Shown piece after piece: positions 1 to 7,021 of a DNA stretch of 64,000 bases. Source of the stretch: Nocardiopsis flavescens (GTDB taxonomy: Bacteria; Actinomycetota; Actinomycetes; Streptosporangiales; Streptosporangiaceae); assembly GCF_900141985.1 (NCBI RefSeq), contig NZ_FQZK01000001.1, positions 62,001-126,000 on the forward strand. The letters are read 5' to 3'. The position numbers and the translations under genes are program-made. The notes below the pieces were generated by a model. That model was not told where the DNA came from and searched no databases. It saw only the letters and a list, made by a program, of their open reading frames with translations. How positions within the stretch are numbered: the first letter of the stretch is position 1; the number at the start of each line of letters is the position of its first letter.

Positions 1-276
1 GGCGCGCAGCGCCTCCAGGAACCGGGGGTCGGGGGCCTCCAGGGGCCGGTGGGAGGCGGTGACGACCACGGTGTCCACCCCGGCCAGGTCCTCCCAGCGC
101 AGTGCGGGCACCCCCGGCAGCAGCGGCGCGGCGGCCCCGTCGGGGGTGTGCGCGCTCAGCCGGTATCAGCCGCCGCCGGGGGACAGGTCGGAGCGGTCCA
201 CCCCGAAGACCTCGGCGGCGATCGCCGTCTCGTAGGGCATGGTGTGCTCGTGCAGGGCGATCCCGACGGTGTGCAT
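1..276 (-). pseudogene. GlxA/FtrA-family transcriptional regulator, interrupted by in-frame TGA, partial at window edge
   Basis: From the ATG at 276 the frame opens M-H-T-V-G-I-A-L and reaches A-E-V-F-G-V-D-R, the usual start of the DJ-1/amidase-like domain of GlxA regulators (the AraC-type HTH would lie beyond the window). Codon 37 is TGA (168-166), directly before Y-R. The family normally has W-Y-R here, and TGG to TGA is one base. The same frame then stays open for 55 codons to the edge with family-like sequence (V-D-T-V-V-V-T-A). The simplest reading is a nonsense-inactivated regulator; a sequencing error is the main alternative. It diverges from the reductase gene at 347 and may once have controlled it. 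Confidence 0.8.
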
Positions 277-346
277 GTCCGAAAGTGTACGCAGGGCGTC
301 GGATCGGACACTGGTCCGCCGTCGTCGGGGGGCCGAGGATGGGGGC

Positions 347-1387
347 ATGAACTCCTCCAAGACACCGCCCCCGGGCGGAAAGGTGCTGGTGTACGGGGCC
401 TACGGGCACACCGGGCGGTTCGCGGTGGCCGAGCTGGCGCGGCGCGGGCTGGAGCCGGTCCTGTCCGGGCGCAGCGCGGAGCGCCTGGCCGGCCTCGCCC
501 GGAGCCACCCCGGGCTGGAGGTGCGCCCGGCGCCGGACGCCGCGGCGCTGGCCCGCGCGGTGCGGGGCACGGCGGCGGTGGTCAACACCGCCGGGCCGTT
601 CCTGGAGACGGCGGAGCCGGTGGCGGCGGCCGCCGTGGCGGCCGGGGCGCACTACCTGGACGTGAGCGCCGAGCAGCCCGCGGCGGCGGCCGTGCTCGCC
701 GGGTACGGTGCCGCCGCGGCCCGGGCCGGGGTGGCGGTGCTGCCGGCGATGGCGTTCTACGGCGGGCTGGCCGACCTGCTGGCCACCGCGGCGGCGGGCG
801 GCGGTCCGGTGGAGGAGGTGACCGTGGCGGTGGGCCTGGACGGGTGGCGCCCCACGGCGGGCACGCGCATCACCGGCGAGCGCAACACCGCGCCCCGGCT
901 GGTGGTCGAGGGCGGCGCGCTGGTGCCGCTGGATTCGGTCGGGCCCGGCGGGCGCGCCTGGGACTTCCCCGAACCGCTGGGGCGGCAGATGGTGGTTCCG
1001 CTGCCCTTCTCCGAGGTGGTGCTGCTCCACCGCCACCTGGGGGCGGACCGGATCCGCTCCTACCTCAACGAGGGCCCGCTGGCCGAGCTGCGCGACCCCG
1101 CCACCCCCGGGCCCGAGGCGGCCGACGGTACGGGGCGGTCCGCGCAGCGGTTCGCGGTGCAGGTGCGTGTGTCCGCGGGCGGGGAGCGGCGGTGGGCCTC
1201 GGTCTCGGGCCGGGACATCTACGCGGTGACCGCGCCGCTGCTGGCCGAGGCGGTGGTGCGCCTGCTGGACGGGCGCGCCCGCGCGGCGGGGGCGCTGGCC
1301 CCGGGGGAGGCCTTCGACGCCGCGGACTTCCTCGCGGCGCTGGCGCCCGACCCGCTGGACCTGTCCCTCCCCCCGGCCTCCCGCTAG
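347..1387 (+). CDS. saccharopine dehydrogenase-like NAD(P)-binding protein
   Basis: 346 residues. A Rossmann nucleotide-binding loop is seen at residues 17-23 (G-A-Y-G-H-T-G), followed by R-S-A-E-R-L and V-V-N-T-A-G-P-F, the pattern of the saccharopine dehydrogenase NADP-binding superfamily (trans-acting enoyl reductases and saccharopine reductase-like proteins). The C-terminal half resembles the substrate domain of this superfamily only loosely, so the substrate is unknown; a cytosolic oxidoreductase is the safe call. The ATG at 347 is preferred over an upstream GTG-type opening because the domain begins right after it. It diverges from the broken GlxA-type regulator, which suggests that regulator's former target. 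Confidence 0.8.
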   Translation: MNSSKTPPPGGKVLVYGAYGHTGRFAVAELARRGLEPVLSGRSAERLAGLARSHPGLEVRPAPDAAALARAVRGTAAVVNTAGPFLETAEPVAAAAVAAGAHYLDVSAEQPAAAAVLAGYGAAAARAGVAVLPAMAFYGGLADLLATAAAGGGPVEEVTVAVGLDGWRPTAGTRITGERNTAPRLVVEGGALVPLDSVGPGGRAWDFPEPLGRQMVVPLPFSEVVLLHRHLGADRIRSYLNEGPLAELRDPATPGPEAADGTGRSAQRFAVQVRVSAGGERRWASVSGRDIYAVTAPLLAEAVVRLLDGRARAAGALAPGEAFDAADFLAALAPDPLDLSLPPASR

Positions 1388-1409
1388 CCCGCGGGCGCCG
1401 TGGTCGGGG

Positions 1410-1450
1410 CGCCGCACCGCTCCGCCCGACCCGGGCGGAGCGGTGCGGCG
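1410..1450 (+). terminator. strong hairpin downstream of the saccharopine dehydrogenase-like gene
   Basis: A perfect 19-bp stem (1410-1428 with 1432-1450) closes on a 3-base loop, starting 22 bases after the stop codon. There is no T-run, as is usual for actinomycete terminators. With the next hairpin it accounts for most structure in the 354-base gap 1388-1741; no gene is seen in that gap. Confidence 0.75.
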
Positions 1451-1700
1451 GGGATGCCCTCGGGGCGCTCGGTGCCCGGCCCGACGGGGTCCGGATCGGG
1501 GCGCGGTTCCCCGAGCGGCTCCTACGGGTGCTCCACCCCGGTCGACGGGCCGCCTGTCCTGTTCCCGTGCACCGGGGCTCTTGCGCGGGTGCGCGGCGCA
1601 CCCGTTCCCGGTCGGCCCCGCCCGCGGCGGTCGCCGTCCGGCCCCGGCGGCCGAGACCGGTCACGGGGCGTGCGGCCCGGCCGCCCCGGACACGGGGTCT

Positions 1701-1737
1701 CGCGCCGGGGCCGCGCCGTCCACGCGGCCCCGGCGCG
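1701..1737 (-). terminator. hairpin terminator of the beta-lactamase-like gene
   Basis: A perfect 15-bp stem (1701-1715 with 1723-1737), 7-base loop, starts 4 bases beyond the stop codon of the minus-strand gene ending at 1742. Confidence 0.7.
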
Positions 1738-1741
1738 GGGG

Positions 1742-2677
1742 TCAGGCCCTGTCGGAGCCGTCGGAGACGGCCTCGGGGGCGGGGGTGGTCTGCGACAGGG
1801 TGCGCGGGCTCTCGCCGTTCAGGGCGGTGTGCACGCCGGCGGCCACGGACTCGATGCTGTCCACGCCGTACTGCATGCCGTCGTTGCCGTCGGTGAGCAC
1901 GACCACGTCGTAGTCGCCGGCCGGGGTGCCGGCGAACCCGCCGATGCTGTTGATGCGCCAGGTGTCGGTGTTGTCGTAGGGGAGCCAGCCGTTCTTGACG
2001 TGGACCCGCGCGTCGGCGGGGGCCCCGGCGGGCACGCCCCAGCGCTGGGAGTCGACGACGTCGCCCATGAGGCCGCGGGCGTAGTCGCGCTCGGCCTCGC
2101 CCAGGACGTCGTTGTCGGTGCGCAGCAGCTCCAGCAGGGTGAGCTGGTCGTGGACGTTGATCTTCATCAGGCCCACGTACCCCTCGGGGTGCAGGACGGT
2201 GCCGTCCATGCCGGCCAGGTCGAGGAAGTGCTGGATGCGGGCGGGACCCAGCTGGTTGCGCAGCTCGACCGCGGAGTCGTTGCCCGACACCGTGATCATG
2301 TCGGTGGCCAGCTCCCTCTCCCGGTCGGTGAGGTCGCGGTCCTCGTCCATGGCGCTGCGCAGGAGCGCTCCCAGGACGATGACCTTGCCGACGCTGGCGG
2401 CGTCGAAGTCGGTGTCGGCGCCGAGCTCGCAGACCAGGTCGCCGTCGAAGGCGGAGACGCCCACGGCGATGGTGCCCTCGCGGGCGTCCACGGCCTCCAG
2501 GATGCCCTCCTGGAGCTGCGCGGCCAGCTCGGGGCGGGTGTCGGAGGTGCAGACGGGGGCGTCCGCGGTGTCGGCGGAGGCCGCCGGGGGCAGGGCGACG
2601 GCCAGACCGCCGGCGAGCAGGGCGGTGAGCGCCGCGGCGGTGCCGCGTCCGGTGTTCGTGCGGGCGATGGACGTCAT
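1742..2677 (-). CDS. secreted class A beta-lactamase-like serine hydrolase
   Basis: 311 residues. The N-terminus is a signal peptide: R6/R11, a hydrophobic core over residues 14-31 and A-S-A-D at about 34-36. The serine-hydrolase motifs are in order: S-V-G-K (Ser95, Lys98), S-G-N at 131-133 (the SDN position) and K-N-G at 228-230 (the KTG position). The exact triads are non-canonical, so real beta-lactam hydrolysis is uncertain; a penicillin-recognising peptidase-like role is equally possible. Cys43 and Cys83 could form an extracytoplasmic disulfide. The ATG at 2677 is chosen because GAGGAG lies just upstream and the signal peptide follows; a longer in-frame opening to 2887 lacks support. Confidence 0.85.
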   Translation of the reverse strand: MTSIARTNTGRGTAAALTALLAGGLAVALPPAASADTADAPVCTSDTRPELAAQLQEGILEAVDAREGTIAVGVSAFDGDLVCELGADTDFDAASVGKVIVLGALLRSAMDEDRDLTDRERELATDMITVSGNDSAVELRNQLGPARIQHFLDLAGMDGTVLHPEGYVGLMKINVHDQLTLLELLRTDNDVLGEAERDYARGLMGDVVDSQRWGVPAGAPADARVHVKNGWLPYDNTDTWRINSIGGFAGTPAGDYDVVVLTDGNDGMQYGVDSIESVAAGVHTALNGESPRTLSQTTPAPEAVSDGSDRA

Positions 2678-3222
2678 GTGTCTCCTCTGGGTTGCGGGAG
2701 CCGGGTCGAGGGGGACCTCCGGTGCGGGACCCGTGGCCACAGGGCCGATGATCGGATGATGCTGCGCGGGGGTCGTCGGGTCCGGGCGTCGTGCCGGGCC
2801 CCCGTGCGGTGGCCCCCACCCGCTCGGGCCCGTGGCCGGGAACCGCCGGAAACGCGTCCGGCCGTCGGACCGCATTCTCCTTTTCACGGCCGCCCCCGGT
2901 TTTCCTTCGTCCTTTTTCCTGCGGCGGGAGGTCCCCGTTCTCGCCTTTTCCGCGGAAAAGGCGCGTCGTGCACTGCTTCCGTTGCGCCTGTGGGCGCCGC
3001 GGCGTTCGCATCCTGTCGGGCCTGCGCGGGGGAAGTCAACTCTTCCCGGGGCGCGTGTGCGGGTTACGCGTGGAGAAACCGGAGTTCGGGGCGTTGTGCC
3101 TCCGCGGCGTCCGAATGTGACAATCGAAACAGGGGGATTTACCGCGCGAAGGTAATATCCGGCGCACGCCAGGCATGGGCAGGGACGACGCCGGAAGGTG
3201 GCGGGCGGCGCCGGGCCGGGTG
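2678..3222. other. intergenic region without a supported gene
   Basis: About 545 bases between the beta-lactamase-like gene and the next terminator. It is less GC-rich than its surroundings, with T-runs near 2880-2950 and an AT-rich patch near 3115-3160. Short open frames exist on both strands but have no family resemblance and no ribosome binding site. The only clear structure is the palindrome at 2942-2963. Confidence 0.6.
2942..2963. repeat. perfect 22-bp palindrome
   Basis: Half-site CGCCTTTTCCG is followed with no spacer by its reverse complement CGGAAAAGGCG. It lies 265 bp upstream of the beta-lactamase-like start in an otherwise empty region. It could be an operator or an RNA hairpin; there is no T-tail. 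Confidence 0.7.
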
Positions 3223-3263
3223 CCCCGGTGCGCGCCGCCCGGCGGGGGCGGCGCGCACCGGGG
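3223..3263 (-). terminator. hairpin terminator of the SRPBCC gene
   Basis: An 18-bp perfect stem (3223-3240 with 3246-3263) and 5-base loop lie 14 bases beyond the stop of the minus-strand gene ending at 3278. Confidence 0.75.
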
Positions 3264-3277
3264 GCGCGGGGGCCGGG

Positions 3278-3991
3278 TCAGGGGGCCGGTTCGACCAGGG
3301 ACTTGAGGCGGCCCAGGTGCTCGCGCCAGGACTCCTTGGCGCGGGCGGCCGACGCCGCGTCGGCCAGCCGGGACTGCTCCACCGCCACCGACACCCGGTC
3401 GCCGCCCCGGTCGGTGAGGTAGAGGACGACGCGGGTCCCGTCGCCCGGGTCGGCGGTGACCCTGCGGGGCGGGGTGTGGGAGAGCACCGCCAGATCCGTG
3501 CCCTGGAGCCAGCGCTCGCGGACCTGATCGTGCACCAGCGCCGCGAAGACGTCCTCCAGCGGCGCGCGCACGGTCTTGGAGGCGCTCGCGGTGTACCCGT
3601 CCGCGCGCCGGCCGGGGACGCGCATGCCGCGCTCCTGCTCGTAGGCGACCGTCAGCGACTGCGCCCACCAGCCGCCCACGCCGTGCTCCTGTACGAGGTG
3701 GGCGGCGATCTCCCGGTGGGAGCGGGCGGTGGCGCCCCAGGCGTCCAGCCGGGCGAACCACGTGTCGTAGCCGTGTCCGGTGCGCTCGCGCACGGCGTCG
3801 GAGGACACCCGCGCCCGCATGGGGGCGGTGGGCGCGGCGGGGGAGGCCCCGTGGGCGTCGGCCGCCGCGGCGGGTCCCGCACCGGGGCGCTCCCCCTCGG
3901 GGACCAGGTGGGCGCGGGCCGCGGTGTAGCGCTCCCCGGTCTTGGCCATGCGGGAGCGGACCCGCTGCTTGAAGGACTTGTTCCTGGTCAT
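3278..3991 (-). CDS. DUF4287-type plus SRPBCC (AHSA1-like) domain protein
   Basis: 237 residues. The N-terminus is basic (M-T-R-N-K-S-F-K-Q-R-V-R). Residues about 70-125 contain a DUF4287-like segment (G-Y-D-T-W-F, G-G-W-W-A-Q). Residues about 138-237 form an SRPBCC/AHSA1-like hydrophobic-cavity fold that starts at A-S-K-T-V-R-A-P and ends in the long helix with W-R-E-H-L. This family binds small ligands or acts as a co-chaperone; the ligand is unknown. The ATG at 3991 follows GAGGAG with good spacing, and earlier in-frame codons are Pro/Arg-rich non-family sequence. It stands alone with its own terminator. Confidence 0.75.
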   Translation of the reverse strand: MTRNKSFKQRVRSRMAKTGERYTAARAHLVPEGERPGAGPAAAADAHGASPAAPTAPMRARVSSDAVRERTGHGYDTWFARLDAWGATARSHREIAAHLVQEHGVGGWWAQSLTVAYEQERGMRVPGRRADGYTASASKTVRAPLEDVFAALVHDQVRERWLQGTDLAVLSHTPPRRVTADPGDGTRVVLYLTDRGGDRVSVAVEQSRLADAASAARAKESWREHLGRLKSLVEPAP

Positions 3992-4436
3992 GACGGCTCC
4001 TCGGCGACAGCGGCCGACCCACGCTCGTCCGCCCCGCCGGCAGGGCGCATCAGACCGGCGTCCCGGGGACCCGAGGTCCCCTTTGCCCCCTCTCAGCCGG
4101 CGGCGTGGGCGCCGGAACCGGGGGTTGGGCGCGGGACGGCGCCGACCCCCAGGATACCCCTGTCCCGGGCGTTCCTCCAGGCCCCGGCCGCCCCTGTGGA
4201 CGACCGCACTCGGGTGGACGGCCGCGGGCACCGGGGAGGCGCCGCCCGGGCCCCGGCGGCCGGACCGGCCACCGCCACACCCGCGGCCAGGGGCCGCCGG
4301 GCGCAGGCGCCCGCCCGCCCCTGGCCGGGCGGCCTAGGCGGGCCGGGGGTGCACCTCCCCCGGGGCCGGGGTGGGGCCGGGGGAGGCTCAGGGTCATCCC
4401 CCATGGATTTCCGACCGCCCGTGTTAGATTCTGGCC
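3992..4436. other. intergenic region without a supported gene
   Basis: 445 bases between divergent genes. Open frames here encode only Pro/Arg/Gly-rich shadow sequence. Short GC-rich inverted repeats occur near 4290-4345, and T-A-T-C-C-T on the minus strand at 4156-4151 is a possible -10 for the SRPBCC gene; neither is strong. Confidence 0.5.
4424..4429 (+). promoter_or_regulatory. possible -10 element of a leaderless tetR transcript
   Basis: TTAGAT ends 7 bases before the ATG at 4437 and no ribosome binding site is visible, the arrangement expected of a leaderless actinomycete mRNA. No good -35 is seen. Confidence 0.35.
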
Positions 4437-5057
4437 ATGCAGTCAAAAAATGAGCCAGACGGTCAGAAGCGGTCCTTCATCGAGGAGGCCCGCAGGGCGC
4501 AGATCATCGCGGCGGCGGTCCAGACCATCGCCTCGGTGGGCTTCCCCAAGGCGTCCCTGGCGCGGATCGCCGCCACGGCGGGGATCAGCAAGGGCGTCAT
4601 CTCCTACCACTTCGCGGGAAAGGACGAGCTGATGGACCAGGTGGTCGTCACGGTGTACACCGACATCGCCGAGCACCTGCTGCCCCGGCTCGCGGAGAAG
4701 GACACCGCCACCGACATCGTCCGCGCCCACGTGATGGGCGTGGCCGAGTACGCCCTGGCCAACCCGGAGCGGATGCGCACGATCACCGAGATCTTCGTGC
4801 ACGACCGCGACGCCGAGGGCGTCCCCCGCTACGGGGCCCTGGCCGCCGAACCGCTCTACGAGTCCCTGGAAACCCTCTACCGGGAGGGCCAGGCGAGCGG
4901 GGAGCTGCGCGCCTTCGACCCCCGCGTCATGGCGGTCACCCAGCAGGCGGGCATCGACGCGATGTTCGGCTACTGGATGGCGCGCCCCGACACCGACCTG
5001 CTCGCCCACGCCCGTGAGCTCGCCGACCTTTTCGTACGCGCGGTACGGCCCGACTGA
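4437..5057 (+). CDS. TetR/AcrR family transcriptional regulator
   Basis: 206 residues. The N-terminal DNA-binding domain spans about residues 13-60: A-A-A-V-Q-T-I-A-S-V-G-F, then the HTH L-A-R-I-A-A-T-A-G-I-S and the recognition-helix end V-I-S-Y-H-F. The C-terminal part is the variable ligand-binding domain. The acyltransferase gene follows 28 bp downstream on the same strand and is the likely co-transcribed partner. The ATG at 4437 is the only start that leaves a short N-terminal tail of normal length. Confidence 0.9.
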   Translation: MQSKNEPDGQKRSFIEEARRAQIIAAAVQTIASVGFPKASLARIAATAGISKGVISYHFAGKDELMDQVVVTVYTDIAEHLLPRLAEKDTATDIVRAHVMGVAEYALANPERMRTITEIFVHDRDAEGVPRYGALAAEPLYESLETLYREGQASGELRAFDPRVMAVTQQAGIDAMFGYWMARPDTDLLAHARELADLFVRAVRPD

Positions 5058-5085
5058 GCCGCGCCCCCCACACCGAGGACAGCCC

Positions 5086-6252
5086 ATGTCACAGCACGCC
5101 CCGCCGGCCCCGGCCGCCGAACCCGCGGGGGCGCCCCGCACGCGCCTGCACTACATCGACAACCTGCGGGTGGCGCTGACCGTCCTGGTCGTGCTCCACC
5201 ACGCGGCCCTGACGTACAGCAACATCCCGGTCTGGTTCTACCTGGAGCCGGCGGGGGACGCCACGGCCGGCCTGCTGGACGTCTTCATCGTCCTGAACCA
5301 GACCTACTTCATGGGCCTGTTCTTCCTGCTGTCGGGCTACTTCACGCCCGGGGCCGCGGACCGCAGGGGCGGGCGCGGGTTCGTGCGCGAGCGCCTGGTC
5401 CGCCTGGGGGTGCCCTTCCTGCTGTTCGTGCTGCTGGTGCGGCCGGTGCTGATGATCCCGTCCTACCAGGGCGCGGTGGCCGAGGGCCTGGCCGCAGACC
5501 TGCCGTTCTGGCTGTTCGCGATCGTGGCCTACGACCCGGGCCCCATGTGGTTCGTGGAGGTGCTGCTGGTCTTCGCGCTGGCCTACGCGCTGGTCCGGCG
5601 TCTGCGCCGGGACCGCGCGGCGACCGCCGTGCCCCGCCCCGCCGACTCCGCGCCGCTGCGCTGGCTGTGGCCGGTGGCGGGGTTCACCCTGGCCCTGGCC
5701 GCGGTGTCGTTCCTGTGGCGGTGGGTCAACCCGGCCCCGTACTGGCCCGTCCTGGGCCTGCCCAGCCCCGACTACCTGCCCCAGTACCTCGCCCTGTTCG
5801 CCGTCGGGATCCTGGCGTTCCGCCGCAACTGGTTCACCCGCCTGCCCGGCGCGGCCGGGTGGTACGGGGCGGCCACCGCCCTGGCGGGCCTGGCCGCGTA
5901 CTTCGTGGCCCAGGGGGCGCTGGGCGGTCCGCTCGCGCTGCCGGGCACCCCGCAGGCGCTGGTCCTGCTGGTGCTGGAGACCGTCCTGTCGGTGGGGACG
6001 ATGCTGGCGCTGCTGGTGTTCTTCCGCCGGTTCGCCACCGGGGGCGGGCGCCTCTCCCGGTTCCTGTCGCAGAACGCCTTCGCGGTGTACGTCCTGCACC
6101 CGCTGGTGCTGGTCGGCGGCGGGGTGCTGCTGGCCGGGTGGGAGGCGCCCGCGGTGCTCAAGTTCCTGGGCCTGTCCGCCCTGGCGGTCCCGGCCTGCTG
6201 GGCGCTGGCCGCTGCGGTCCGCGCGCTCCCGGGGGCGCGGCGCGTGCTGTGA
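5086..6252 (+). CDS. acyltransferase-3 family integral membrane protein
   Basis: 388 residues with about ten hydrophobic segments. After a 20-residue Ala/Pro cytosolic tail it opens L-H-Y-I-D-N-L-R-V, then V-L-H-H-A-A, giving the conserved His pair (38-39) of the acyltransferase-3/OpgC superfamily, which O-acylates sugars or cell-surface polymers at the membrane. The segments F-L-L-S-G-Y-F and W-F-V-E-V-L-L are also typical. The ATG at 5086 is preceded by GAGGAC. It is probably co-transcribed with the TetR gene just upstream and may be its target. The acceptor is unknown. Confidence 0.85.
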   Translation: MSQHAPPAPAAEPAGAPRTRLHYIDNLRVALTVLVVLHHAALTYSNIPVWFYLEPAGDATAGLLDVFIVLNQTYFMGLFFLLSGYFTPGAADRRGGRGFVRERLVRLGVPFLLFVLLVRPVLMIPSYQGAVAEGLAADLPFWLFAIVAYDPGPMWFVEVLLVFALAYALVRRLRRDRAATAVPRPADSAPLRWLWPVAGFTLALAAVSFLWRWVNPAPYWPVLGLPSPDYLPQYLALFAVGILAFRRNWFTRLPGAAGWYGAATALAGLAAYFVAQGALGGPLALPGTPQALVLLVLETVLSVGTMLALLVFFRRFATGGGRLSRFLSQNAFAVYVLHPLVLVGGGVLLAGWEAPAVLKFLGLSALAVPACWALAAAVRALPGARRVL

Positions 6253-6264
6253 GCCCGGGGTGAG

Positions 6265-6290
6265 GGGGCCGTTCCGTCCGGGGCGGCCCC
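6265..6290 (+). terminator. possible terminator after the acyltransferase
   Basis: A 7-bp stem (GGGGCCG at 6265-6271 with CGGCCCC at 6284-6290) starts 12 bases after the stop. Confidence 0.45.
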
Positions 6291-6358
6291 TTCGCCGTGT
6301 CCGGCGGGGCGCCGGCCGCTAGGGTGCGGGGGTCGATACCCCCTCGGAAAGGACCCGC

Positions 6359-6922
6359 GTGGCCACCCAGAAGGAACGCATGCTCGCCGGCGAGCTCTAC
6401 CAGGCCGACGACCCCGAGATCCAGGCCGACGTCCTGCGGGCCGAGCGCCTGATGGAGCGCTTCAACAACGCCCCGGTGGACGACCCCTCCCGCCGCGAGG
6501 CCCTGGCCGCGCTGCTGGGCGAGCTGGGCGAGGACGCCTGGATCCGGCCCCCGCTGCGGGTGGACTACGGCACCAACATCACCTTCGGGCCGCGCTCGTT
6601 CGCCAACTTCGGCGCGGTGATGCTGGACGTGGCGCCGATCCGGATCGGCGCGGACGTGCAGATCGGCCCGAACGTCCAGCTGCTCACCCCCACGCACCCC
6701 GTCGAGCCGGGGCCGCGCCGCGACAAGTGGGAGGCGGCCGAGCCCATCACCATCGGCGACAACGTGTGGCTGGGCGGCGGCGTCATCGTCTGCCCGGGGG
6801 TGAGCATCGGCGAGAACACGGTGGTGGGCGCGGGCGCCGTGGTCAGCCGCGACCTGCCCGCGAACGTGGTGGCGGTGGGCAACCCCGCGCGGGTGATCCG
6901 CGAGATCGACCCCGACTCCTGA
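6359..6922 (+). CDS. sugar O-acetyltransferase (maltose/galactoside acetyltransferase family)
   Basis: 187 residues, normal length for the Maa/LacA/NodL group. Residues 4-60 are the N-terminal mac domain (K-E-R-M-L-A-G-E-L-Y, then R-L-M-E-R-F-N). The rest is a left-handed beta-helix of hexapeptide repeats (I-R-I-G-A-D-V-Q-I-G, I-T-I-G-D-N-V-W-L-G-G). The catalytic His is in T-H-P-V, and the family ending G-N-P-A-R-V-I is present. It transfers acetyl from acetyl-CoA to a sugar hydroxyl in the cytosol. The start is a GTG with GGAAAGGAC upstream. The gene is monocistronic with a terminator behind it. Confidence 0.9.
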   Translation: MATQKERMLAGELYQADDPEIQADVLRAERLMERFNNAPVDDPSRREALAALLGELGEDAWIRPPLRVDYGTNITFGPRSFANFGAVMLDVAPIRIGADVQIGPNVQLLTPTHPVEPGPRRDKWEAAEPITIGDNVWLGGGVIVCPGVSIGENTVVGAGAVVSRDLPANVVAVGNPARVIREIDPDS

Positions 6923-6973
6923 GCACGGCCGGGGCCGGACGGCGCCGGCCGGCCCCGGAGCCGCGGGCGGGGG

Positions 6974-7005
6974 CCGTCCCCCGGTGTGGCGCCACCGGGG
7001 GACGG
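6974..7005. terminator. bidirectional hairpin between convergent genes
   Basis: A perfect 13-bp stem (6974-6986 with 6993-7005) with a 6-base loop sits between the stops of the acetyltransferase and the convergent ABC exporter. Confidence 0.75.
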
Positions 7006-7021
7006 GGTCGGGGATCCCGGG

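Noticed and set aside
1400..4453. 1017-codon open frame on the + strand
   Set aside because: It crosses the beta-lactamase-like and SRPBCC genes antisense; the translation is Gly/Arg/Val-rich shadow with no family pattern.
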